From Bacteroidota bacterium (GTDB lineage: Bacteria > Bacteroidota > Bacteroidia > Chitinophagales > UBA2359), in the NCBI GenBank assembly GCA_020629895.1, contig JAHDCM010000078.1, positions 1 through 10,743 on the forward strand: a stretch of 10,743 nucleotides of DNA, written 5' to 3'. A program made the position numbers and the translations under genes. The notes under the pieces are model-generated. The model did no database searches, had not been told where the DNA came from, and saw only the letters and a list, made by a program, of their open reading frames with translations. Shown one piece after another: positions 1 through 6,809 of this stretch. Within the stretch, counting starts at the first letter, position 1, and every line of letters begins with the position of its first letter.

Positions 1-74
1 CGAAGGAAGACACCGCTAGGATTATGCTGAACTAGCAGCTATGAGGCAACTACAAGCGGATAGCCCGACCTGAA

Positions 75-164
75 ATAATAGGGACTGAGGGATTGCAGGA
101 CTGAAGGATTGAGGATAAATCGATCCATTGCATCTATTAAAATAACTCCCTCAGTTCCTAGTAT
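75..164 (-). terminator. Imperfect stem-loop inside repeat copy 1
   Basis: Bases 75-92 and 147-164 pair over 16 of 18 positions, leaving a 54-base loop. The loop contains part of a near-perfect tandem repeat (82-95 and 98-111). The stem lies exactly between the two conserved boxes, five bases from box 1 and four from box 2. Being downstream of the kinase gene, it could act as a terminator or an mRNA 3'-end stabiliser, but there is no classic U-tract and the role is inferred from position only. Confidence 0.35.
82..111. repeat. Short tandem direct repeat
   Basis: Two 14-base units, GGACTGAGGGATTG (82-95) and GGACTGAAGGATTG (98-111), differ at one base and have a 16-base period. They lie in the variable part of the bipartite repeat and suggest local slippage or duplication there. 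Confidence 0.6.
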
Positions 165-308
165 GGAAGGACACGCCCAGAAAGCAATGAACGAATGAGT
201 AAATGAATAAATTTTGATTCATTAAATGGACTACTAGTGGCAAGACTTTCGTCGAACTTAGTTTTTGGAAAGCCTGTCGTGAATCGTTCAAACGTAAATC
301 GTAAATCG

Positions 309-1826
309 CTAGTTCGTTGGACGTTTTCGGGACATATAAGTCATAGCAGTAGCACCTAGCATCGCTAAAGCTGCCATAAAAGGAAATAATTTGGCAAATG
401 AATGGTTAGCGAAATCGAATACAAAGCCTGGTATATTGGCATATTGATAGGTGAGGATGCTTTGTCCGAAGAAGTAAACAAGTACTAAAAAGGAAAAGGT
501 ATAGATCAGCCACTCGAAACCTTGTTTGTTTTTGCGTAGGAGGATGGAGATCACATTGACCAACATTAATAAGGCGCAAATAATACCTGGATAAAGGAGC
601 ATTTCCCCTACTCGGCCATCTCCTCCAAAAAGATTGGCGCGCATATTCCACCCTGCAAATCCGATTATTGCTGTAAGGATAGGGATGATCATAGCGGGCG
701 AAAGGCTGCTTTTCGATTTTTTGGTAGTTGTTGGATTTGCAGCTACCTGCGCTTCTTCCAATTGATCTTCGGGGATCGGGCGGCTACGTGGCACTTCTGG
801 TTCGAGGTGTACGGACTCCGTTAAGGCTGGATTTTCTTTTTGTAATTGATTGACTTTTTCGCGAAGAACAGCCGTATTTAGGGGTTCTTTAAATACAGGT
901 TTATAAGCTGCTTTGGATTTGCGGCTTTCGTTGTGTTCTTCTAGTAACCAAAGTAGTTCGTCAACTCGTTGGATTCGGTCGGTGGCATTTTTGACTAAGC
1001 AACGACGTACTATTTCGCGGAATGGTTCGGGAATTCGATCTAGTCCATCTACATCTTTGTCGAGGATATTGCGCATCACTTCATTGCGCGAAACCCCTTG
1101 TTCGGTTTTACCAAAAGGCGCACTGCCAGTAAAGGCTTCGTACATAATGGTTCCTAGTGACCATAAATCTAAATTGGTGTGTAGCTGCCCGTTATTGCCA
1201 TATTTGGAGAGGCTAAATTGTTCGGGAGCCATGTAGGCGATGGTGCCGATAATGAGTGAGGAGCTAGGGGTACTGCTTTTTTCAAGGACTTTACTGATTC
1301 CGAAATCGGCAATTTTGGGGATCAATTGCTCGTTATGGTGATGTAACAGTACATTTTCGGGCTTGAGATCCCGATGAATAATATCATTGGAATGTAGGTA
1401 CTGTAAGCCTAACATAATGCCTTCAAAAATGTGCGCCCATACTTCTGGGCTGTGTTTTTTTTGCATGAACTGATATAGGTCTCCTCCATTTGCATACTCC
1501 AATACCCCTACTTGAATTTTATCTCCAAAGGCATTGGTTTCTTCTAATTCGTAGGCATCATAATACCGAATAAGGTTGGGATGGTTGAGTTGTATGGCGC
1601 GTTTTATTTCTTCAAAGAGGCTGTATTTGGCGGGTAATTGACCTGAATATTTTTTAATGGCGACCTCGATTCCTAAGTTTAAATCACGGGCGCGATAGAC
1701 ACTTCCAAAACCTCCTCTTCCGATAAGGTCTTGCTTCGGATCGAATTCGTAAGTCTTTTTGACAGTCATCATATTTACGGGTCCCTTTTGAAAGGACAAA
1801 TTAAGGATTTTCGGGGAGGCTTTCAT
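309..1826 (-). CDS. Membrane-anchored Hanks-type serine/threonine protein kinase
   Basis: This 505-residue protein is a eukaryotic-like Ser/Thr kinase. The catalytic domain covers about residues 26-296 and appears complete: glycine loop GRGGFGSV (36-43), ATP-binding Lys in VAIKK (K58), catalytic loop HRDLKPEN (151-158, D153), DFG (174-176), the APE motif (200-202) and the DLWSLG helix-F aspartate (D220). A polar linker of about 80 residues leads to four hydrophobic segments (about 378-394, 409-429, 438-455, 478-497), so the kinase should be anchored with its catalytic domain in the cytosol. No PASTA, WD40 or TPR sensor domain is visible, so the membrane block may itself be the sensory part. 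The start at 1826 is the longest; Met19 or Met20 (near 1770) would also keep the whole kinase domain. It is transcribed away from the MoxR operon from a shared intergenic region, which suggests but does not prove functional linkage. By eye it is more GC-rich than the operon. Confidence 0.93.
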   Translation of the reverse strand: MKASPKILNLSFQKGPVNMMTVKKTYEFDPKQDLIGRGGFGSVYRARDLNLGIEVAIKKYSGQLPAKYSLFEEIKRAIQLNHPNLIRYYDAYELEETNAFGDKIQVGVLEYANGGDLYQFMQKKHSPEVWAHIFEGIMLGLQYLHSNDIIHRDLKPENVLLHHHNEQLIPKIADFGISKVLEKSSTPSSSLIIGTIAYMAPEQFSLSKYGNNGQLHTNLDLWSLGTIMYEAFTGSAPFGKTEQGVSRNEVMRNILDKDVDGLDRIPEPFREIVRRCLVKNATDRIQRVDELLWLLEEHNESRKSKAAYKPVFKEPLNTAVLREKVNQLQKENPALTESVHLEPEVPRSRPIPEDQLEEAQVAANPTTTKKSKSSLSPAMIIPILTAIIGFAGWNMRANLFGGDGRVGEMLLYPGIICALLMLVNVISILLRKNKQGFEWLIYTFSFLVLVYFFGQSILTYQYANIPGFVFDFANHSFAKLFPFMAALAMLGATAMTYMSRKRPTN

Positions 1827-1854
1827 ACTTTTGGCTTTATTTTATAGTCAAGAA

Positions 1855-1888
1855 GTACATAAATTATTTACGTTGTTATTTTATGTAC
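1855..1888. promoter_or_regulatory. Operator-like inverted repeat upstream of the kinase
   Basis: A perfect 9-bp inverted repeat, GTACATAAA (1855-1863) and TTTATGTAC (1880-1888), with a 16-base spacer lies 29-62 bases before the kinase start codon. The spacing would suit a dimeric repressor or a leader hairpin. No matching regulator is encoded in the window, so the role is inferred only from symmetry and position. Confidence 0.35.
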
Positions 1889-2101
1889 AGGTCCGCTTCA
1901 GTAAAGATTTTGTTTTTTTCATCTTTACCTATATGTATGGATACCTCTAAAGGGTTGAAAGTTTATCTATCTGAATGAATTAATTGTCAAAACAATATCA
2001 ATTTTTTCGCAATTCATCACACTTTTACCATCAATATTGTTATTTATTCAATAAGACGGTTCTTTTTTTAGATGTCACGAAATTACTCAACAAGTTCCGA
2101 C

Positions 2102-2117
2102 TTAACGTTAATTAACG
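2102..2117. promoter_or_regulatory. Overlapping perfect palindromes TTAACGTTAA and CGTTAATTAACG
   Basis: Two perfect palindromes overlap here: TTAACGTTAA (2102-2111) and CGTTAATTAACG (2106-2117). A further GTTAAC occurs at 2149-2154. They lie about 200 bases before the operon start, in the region where a promoter or operator is expected. In AT-rich DNA short palindromes can arise by chance, so this is a weak regulatory candidate. Confidence 0.25.
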
Positions 2118-2222
2118 GTGTTACGATGAACTAATCTTTTAGGTAAAAAGTTAACAAAAAAGTAAACGGCCTTACTATTTTGGTGTATTATATACTATTC
2201 TATTGATTTCTCGTTGACCTGA

Positions 2223-2298
2223 GAGGCTGTCTTGATTTTACAATCAGGCTTAGAAAAAGCATCTTTTTCAGCTCCAATTCTAAAATCAAGACAGCCTC
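2223..2298. mobile_element. MITE-like element, 76 bp, with 18-bp perfect terminal inverted repeats
   Basis: GAGGCTGTCTTGATTTTA (2223-2240) and its exact reverse complement (2281-2298) flank a 40-base core. The core holds a nested 7-bp hairpin (2253-2259 with 2263-2269, 3-base loop). TGA directly flanks both ends (2220-2222 and 2299-2301), as expected for a 3-bp target duplication; a TNA duplication is known for the IS1031 group of the IS5 family. The flanking A/T also adds one base pair to the stem (2222 with 2299). There is no transposase inside, so it would be a non-autonomous element. It ends 14 bases before the operon's first ATG. Alternatively it is a native leader hairpin; the repeat and duplication are seen, the mobile origin is inferred. 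Confidence 0.6.
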
Positions 2299-2312
2299 TG
2301 ATAATATTTGTG

Positions 2313-5300
2313 ATGCAAAAATCAAGCAAGCAATCATCGGACTTTCTATTATTTGAACAATTTATTGATTATCTAAAACAACAAGGTTTTGTTATAGGGG
2401 TTGATACACATGTTCGAATAAAAGCTTTAATGAACAAATTAGACGCTCCTTTATCAGGTGACCGCTTAAAATATTTGCTTTGTCCATTATTAGCGCATGA
2501 TTTAGAACAACAGGCTATCTTTTACCAGTCTTATGATTATTTTTTTGGTAATAATGGCTTGAAAAATCAAGCATTGGCCCCTAAGCAAAAAGCGTCTCCT
2601 CCTCCTGCTCTAAAACTAGTTACTCCCAAACGTCCTTCTCGCCTTTTTTATTTACTAACGACCTTTTTATTGGTGATAGGTTTGAGCCTTACAGGCTTGT
2701 ATTACCTCAATTCTAGTCCTAGTTCTGATGATTCATTGATGTTAAATGACGACTTTGATTGGGATAATGATTTCTTAGGTCGAGGTGACACAACAGATGT
2801 GAGCATTGAAAACTTCCTCAATATTTCGGCTGATTCACCCGAAGATTATGCCCCTGTTGAAGCCTCACTAGATGCAGGCGAACAAGAGGTAACGTTAACA
2901 GATTGGTTTCAAAAATATTTACCTTATTTAAAATGGTTATTGATTGGCTTATTGGTTTTGGCTTGGTTGCTTTACGAGTGGTATCGTTATCAACGACGAA
3001 AATTGTTATTACACCAACAATATTTGCAGCAACAACCCACGCAGTTACGTCCCATTTTGCTACATACAAATCATAAGATTCCTCACAATGAACAGGAGTT
3101 ACATCAATCGGCTACGATGATGCGACGGCGTCAACAAAGTGAGGCTACTGTGTTAGACATCCCACAAACGATTAAAGCTACAATCGCTGCCTCTGGTTAT
3201 CCTAGCTTCCGTTATAAGGCAGGTAGCCGTACTTCGGAATATTTGGTATTAATTGATCAGGCTGCGGAAGATGACCACTTAGCAGCGATGTTTCACCAGT
3301 TGATGGATGAATTGGCACATTTAGATATTTTCCTAGACACCTATTATTACGAAAATGATCCACGTATATGTTGGAAGACCCGTGATGGTGATCAGTTTTA
3401 TTTAGAATCTTTGTATTACAAACATCCTCATCATCGCTTGTTATTGATTGGTGATGCGCAATGTTTTGTAGATACCCTTACGGATACCCTACCCGAATGG
3501 TTTGAAATAGTCGAATTATGGAAAGATAAAGCAATTCTTTCTACTCGCCCAACTGACCAGTGGGATGAATGTGAATTTACTCTTTCCAAGCATATCAACC
3601 TCCTGCCCGCCATTCTTCCCTCTATTGCTTTGTTAATTGAACAGTTTGAACAAGAAGCGGCTCCTAATTTAACGATGTGGATAGCCAAGAACTACTTACT
3701 ATTACAACCTAGTTTAGAATATGCATTTAAAGAGGCTCCTAACTTACGACAAACACCCTATACTAGTGAACAAGTACATGAACAATGTGAACAGGTTAGA
3801 GACTACTTAGGAGAGGACGTTTACCAGTGGCTTTGTGCCTGTTCGGTATATCCTGAGTTGAAATGGCATCTTACTCTTTCACTAGGGCAGTTACTTGATA
3901 AAGATGGCACCTTAATGCAGCCCAATAAATTACTTCGTCTAGCTCGTTTGGATTGGTTTAGAACAGGCAAATTACCCGAAATTACCCGTTCTTATTTGGC
4001 AGGACAACTCAATCAGGAAAATGAGGCTATTGTGAGTAATCATTTTACGAGTTATCTCGAAAAAACAGCAGCAACTCAAGATCAATTAAATAGCTCACAA
4101 TTATCACAGTTTGCGGTTTTACACCCCATTCGGAAAGCAGGAAATTTCCTAAAAAATCTTATTCTTCGAAGAGAACTTCCCGATCCATTACAAAAAGGTA
4201 CTGCTTATGTGAGTATGCAATCGGTAGAAACTGTCAAACGTTGGATGTTCGGCTTACAATTGCCTAAGTTTATACAAAAATTATTTTACCGACGTGGACT
4301 TCCCTTACTCGGTATGCGTACTGGTGTGCGTGCAACTGGTGTTTTGCTGAGTATTGCCTTTTTAATCTGGTTAATGCAGCCACCAGAAGTGAGCGAGGCG
4401 GAGGTTAAACAGGCCGTTAATCAGGGTGTAGAAGCATTTATGAATAACCAATACGACCAAAGTTTTGACATTCTTTATAACTACCACGAATCGGAACATT
4501 TTGATCCTTATGCAAAATATCTACTTGGAGAAATTTTGTTTCATGGATTGGGATACCAAGATAAGGATTTAGATTTAGCAGGTCAGTTTTTTAATGATGC
4601 TGCCGAATTAGGAGTAGCTGAAGCAATGATTTATAAGGGCTTTTTCCATTCAAATGGCATTGGTAATAATAAAAATCCAGAAATAGCAGATGCTTGGTTT
4701 GAAAAGGGGCGTAAAAAATTACTAGAGCCAGAAAATATGCAACGTACTACGGGTTTGTATATGCTTGGTTTAACTTCTAAAACAGGTTATGGTACTTCTA
4801 CGGATTATGCCGAAGCGTTGGAATGGTTCAAAAAAGCAGGTTATGAAAACTACGGCCCAGCTCAAAATGAAGCAGGATTGATGTATCAATATGGACGTGG
4901 TACCGATAAGTCGGGTGCCGATGCTTTTAAATGGTTTGGGCAATCGGCACAAACAGGATTTGCACCTGGACAAAATAATCTTGCTTGGTGTTATCATCAG
5001 GGTATTGGCGTTGATAAGGATTATAAAAAGGCTATCAAATGGTATGTCAAAGCCTTGAAACAAGGTTATACTGAATCACAACGCGAATTGGATTATCTGT
5101 TTGATCGTGTATTGGAGCTGGATGGTTATGGCCCTGAAACTGTTAAGTGGTATAAGGAAGTAGCAGAACAAGGCTACGCGCCTGCTCAAAATTCTATTGG
5201 TTATATTTATGACAATGGTATTGGGGTACGAGAAGATGACCAGGAAGCATTTCAGTGGTACCAAAAAGCAGCAGCACAGGGTTATATTATGGCTCAAAAT

Positions 5301-5831
5301 AATCTTGGGTATATGTACCGTAATGGTTTAGGTACTGAAAAAGCTCCAGAACAAGCATATCGTTGGTATCATGCCGCAGCAGAACAGGGTTATCCACCCG
5401 CCCAAAATAATTTAGGTTTCTTACTAGATCAAGGAATAGGCGTCAAAGAGAACGACAAAGAAGCATTTCAATGGTATCAAAAAGCAGCTACTCAAGGACA
5501 TGCAGATGCTTGTTATAATGTAGGTATGATGTATCGTTATGGGATGGGGACGCCTATGGATAAGACCTTAGCATTTATGTGGTATTCAAGGGCTGCTGAT
5601 CAAGGAAATGCGATGTCCCAATACGAATTAGGCTTTATGTATGAAAAGGGAGTAGGCACTGATATGAATTATACCCGTGCTAGAGAATGGTATGTGTATG
5701 CTGCTATTCAAGGACACCAAAAAGCCAAAGATGCTTTAGAGCGTTTGAATATGACTTTTTTTGATGATGAACTCGAACTAGACATTGATAAACTGAATAA
5801 ATTCCAAAAGGATTCGAACTTAGGATTATAA
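2313..5831 (+). CDS. Three-TM protein: CoxE-like N-terminus, degenerate vWA-like domain, C-terminal Sel1 repeat array
   Basis: The frame is open from a TTG at 2232, but that codon lies inside the inverted repeat of the inserted element; ATG 2313 is preferred, giving 1172 residues (numbering used here). Residues 9-77 resemble the helical N-terminal region of CoxE-type vWA proteins (LLCPLLAHDLEQQAIF...YDYFF). TM1 is at about 111-131, an acidic loop at 133-198, and TM2 at 206-223 followed by Arg/Lys. Residues about 308-413 look like a vWA or Rossmann fold (EYLVLID, RLLLIGD), but the MIDAS DxSxS is replaced by DQAAE. A helical region with WLCACSVYPEL (506-516) and LLRLARLDWFRTGKLPE (540-556) follows; I recall these motifs from membrane proteins with FGE-sulfatase tails in MoxR loci. 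TM3 (about 674-689) precedes about 11 Sel1 repeats (about 728-1143), the middle and later ones near consensus. Positive-inside reasoning puts the Sel1 array in the periplasm. It is first in the operon, 30 bases before the MoxR gene. Confidence 0.85.
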   Translation: MQKSSKQSSDFLLFEQFIDYLKQQGFVIGVDTHVRIKALMNKLDAPLSGDRLKYLLCPLLAHDLEQQAIFYQSYDYFFGNNGLKNQALAPKQKASPPPALKLVTPKRPSRLFYLLTTFLLVIGLSLTGLYYLNSSPSSDDSLMLNDDFDWDNDFLGRGDTTDVSIENFLNISADSPEDYAPVEASLDAGEQEVTLTDWFQKYLPYLKWLLIGLLVLAWLLYEWYRYQRRKLLLHQQYLQQQPTQLRPILLHTNHKIPHNEQELHQSATMMRRRQQSEATVLDIPQTIKATIAASGYPSFRYKAGSRTSEYLVLIDQAAEDDHLAAMFHQLMDELAHLDIFLDTYYYENDPRICWKTRDGDQFYLESLYYKHPHHRLLLIGDAQCFVDTLTDTLPEWFEIVELWKDKAILSTRPTDQWDECEFTLSKHINLLPAILPSIALLIEQFEQEAAPNLTMWIAKNYLLLQPSLEYAFKEAPNLRQTPYTSEQVHEQCEQVRDYLGEDVYQWLCACSVYPELKWHLTLSLGQLLDKDGTLMQPNKLLRLARLDWFRTGKLPEITRSYLAGQLNQENEAIVSNHFTSYLEKTAATQDQLNSSQLSQFAVLHPIRKAGNFLKNLILRRELPDPLQKGTAYVSMQSVETVKRWMFGLQLPKFIQKLFYRRGLPLLGMRTGVRATGVLLSIAFLIWLMQPPEVSEAEVKQAVNQGVEAFMNNQYDQSFDILYNYHESEHFDPYAKYLLGEILFHGLGYQDKDLDLAGQFFNDAAELGVAEAMIYKGFFHSNGIGNNKNPEIADAWFEKGRKKLLEPENMQRTTGLYMLGLTSKTGYGTSTDYAEALEWFKKAGYENYGPAQNEAGLMYQYGRGTDKSGADAFKWFGQSAQTGFAPGQNNLAWCYHQGIGVDKDYKKAIKWYVKALKQGYTESQRELDYLFDRVLELDGYGPETVKWYKEVAEQGYAPAQNSIGYIYDNGIGVREDDQEAFQWYQKAAAQGYIMAQNNLGYMYRNGLGTEKAPEQAYRWYHAAAEQGYPPAQNNLGFLLDQGIGVKENDKEAFQWYQKAATQGHADACYNVGMMYRYGMGTPMDKTLAFMWYSRAADQGNAMSQYELGFMYEKGVGTDMNYTRAREWYVYAAIQGHQKAKDALERLNMTFFDDELELDIDKLNKFQKDSNLGL
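4507..5736 (+). repeat. Sel1-like repeat coding array, about 11 units of roughly 108 bp
   Basis: The protein repeats follow the pattern AQNNLGYMY..G.GV..D...A..WY.KAA.QG with a period near 36 residues. The first three units and the sixth are degenerate; units 7-11 are close to consensus. Bases 5244-5272 and 5460-5488 match at 27 of 29 positions with an offset of 216 bases, exactly two units, which suggests a relatively recent duplication of a two-unit block or strong constraint there. Sel1 repeats form alpha-solenoids that bind other proteins. Confidence 0.8.
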
Positions 5832-5861
5832 CTAATTTTCAAACACCATATATCTTTTAGT

Positions 5862-6782
5862 ATGTCATTTCAATTATACGATCCCAACGGCAGTACTTTG
5901 CTAGACCGTGAACTACAATTACCTCCTTACCAAAAAATAAAAGGAATAGATGATCCTGATAACTATATTGCTTCACAGCCATTGAGTGATGCTGTCAATG
6001 TAGCCTTAGCATTGGGACAACCTTTGTTACTTACTGGCGAACCTGGTACTGGTAAAACACAATTAGCCAACAGTATTGCTTATCAACTAGGTTTACGATT
6101 ATATAAATTTCATACCAAATCGGCTTCTACGGCTCGTGATTTGTTTTACCGTTACGATTCCCTTCGTCATTTTCATGATGCCCAACTCAAAGACAAATCA
6201 GAAGTACAAGCCAAAGATTACATCGAATTGGAAGCATTGGGAAAAGCCATTGTAAATTCCCCCGTAGAACGAGCAGTCGTTTTAATTGATGAAATTGACA
6301 AAGCTCCACGCGACTTCCCTAATGATGTGTTGAATGAAATGGAGCAAATGGAATTTACCATTCAAGAAACGGGCAAAACGTTTCGAGCCAGTGACGAGTG
6401 TCGGCCAATTGTGGTGATTACTAGTAATTCTGAAAAAAATCTGCCAGACGCCTTTTTAAGACGTTGTGTCTTTTACCACATTCCCTTCCCTAACAAATCA
6501 CTATTACGCAAAATTGTCAATAGCCGTTTAGATTTGCCTATTGCCTTTAAAGAACGTATGCTAGATGCCGCAATTGACCATTTTCATGAGATTCGCACCA
6601 ATAAAGGATTACGTAAAAAACCTGCCACTGCCGAGTTATTAGCATGGGTACATGTCTTATCAGAATTAGATATTGATATGAACAGTTTAGAATTAGAACG
6701 CGAACGATTATCAATGAGTTATTCTATTCTAGCAAAATCACAAGATGACCTTCGCAAATTACGTGGAGAGGAGTTAAGATAA
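5862..6782 (+). CDS. MoxR-family AAA+ ATPase
   Basis: This 306-residue soluble protein has Walker A GEPGTGKT (59-66), Walker B VVLIDEID (139-146, D143 and E144), sensor 1 in ITSNS (N189), an arginine-finger candidate in LPDAFLRRC (R200/R201), and a sensor 2 region around RKKPATAELL (251-260). The insert HTKSASTARDLFYRYDSLRHFHDAQ (from about 84) is typical of the MoxR/AAA_5 branch I associate with vWA-MoxR loci. MoxR proteins form hexamers that remodel client proteins, usually with a vWA partner that delivers the client. No DUF58 or intact vWA gene lies in this window, so the Sel1 protein upstream is the likely adaptor. The ATG at 5862 is 30 bases after the preceding stop and the next gene starts 27 bases after this one, consistent with co-transcription. 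The catalytic motifs all look intact. The gene is labelled MoxR by family; no specific symbol is justified. Confidence 0.93.
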   Translation: MSFQLYDPNGSTLLDRELQLPPYQKIKGIDDPDNYIASQPLSDAVNVALALGQPLLLTGEPGTGKTQLANSIAYQLGLRLYKFHTKSASTARDLFYRYDSLRHFHDAQLKDKSEVQAKDYIELEALGKAIVNSPVERAVVLIDEIDKAPRDFPNDVLNEMEQMEFTIQETGKTFRASDECRPIVVITSNSEKNLPDAFLRRCVFYHIPFPNKSLLRKIVNSRLDLPIAFKERMLDAAIDHFHEIRTNKGLRKKPATAELLAWVHVLSELDIDMNSLELERERLSMSYSILAKSQDDLRKLRGEELR

Positions 6783-6809
6783 TCGTATATTTTGTATCTT
6801 TCCACTCTA

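Larger units (their letters stand above)
13..180 (-). repeat. Bipartite intergenic repeat, copy 1
   Basis: Read on the minus strand, this element has box 1 TGGGCGTGTCC (169-179), 98 variable bases, then box 2 GGTCGGGCTATCCGC continuing into TTGTAGTTGCCT (44-70), a short AGTTCAGC block (26-33) and an ATCCTAGCGG end (13-22). Box 2 with its extension is identical over 27 bases to 10692-10718 on the other strand. The variable part holds an 18-bp stem with two mismatches (75-92 with 147-164). It lies 129 bases beyond the stop of the kinase gene and in the same sense. Similar GGGCGT...GGGTCGGGCTATCC...ATCCCTAACGC strings are familiar to me from many Bacteroidota genomes as interspersed intergenic repeats; that is memory, not a search result. 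Confidence 0.75.
1827..2222. other. Divergent intergenic region
   Basis: About 400 AT-rich bases separate the kinase start from the insertion element before the operon, so promoters for both directions should lie here. No exact Bacteroidota -7 consensus (TAnnTTTG) is seen on either strand. The nearest plus-strand string is TACTATTTTG at 2173-2182, which has wrong spacing. Inverted repeats occur at 1855-1888, 1991-1998 with 2034-2041 (AACAATAT/ATATTGTT), and 2102-2117. No coding sequence is supported. Confidence 0.6.

Noticed and set aside
202..223. AATGAAT/ATTCATT hairpin in the 181-308 gap as the kinase terminator
   Set aside because: A 7-bp AT-only stem with an 8-base loop is expected by chance in such DNA; the stem in the repeat nearby is a better candidate.
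293..308. CGTAAAT tandem duplicate next to the kinase stop
   Set aside because: Only two 7-base units; too short to treat as a meaningful repeat or CRISPR-like array.
913..1236. A 107-codon plus-strand open frame within the kinase gene
   Set aside because: It is antisense to the kinase's conserved catalytic domain and its translation resembles no family; it is a shadow.
2232..2312. TTG start 27 codons upstream for the Sel1 protein
   Set aside because: The codon lies inside the left arm of the inserted inverted repeat, and the extra residues look unrelated to the domain that starts after ATG 2313.
6792..6809. TTG start six codons upstream for the DUF4129 protein
   Set aside because: ATG 6810 gives a normal signal peptide and needs no rare start codon.
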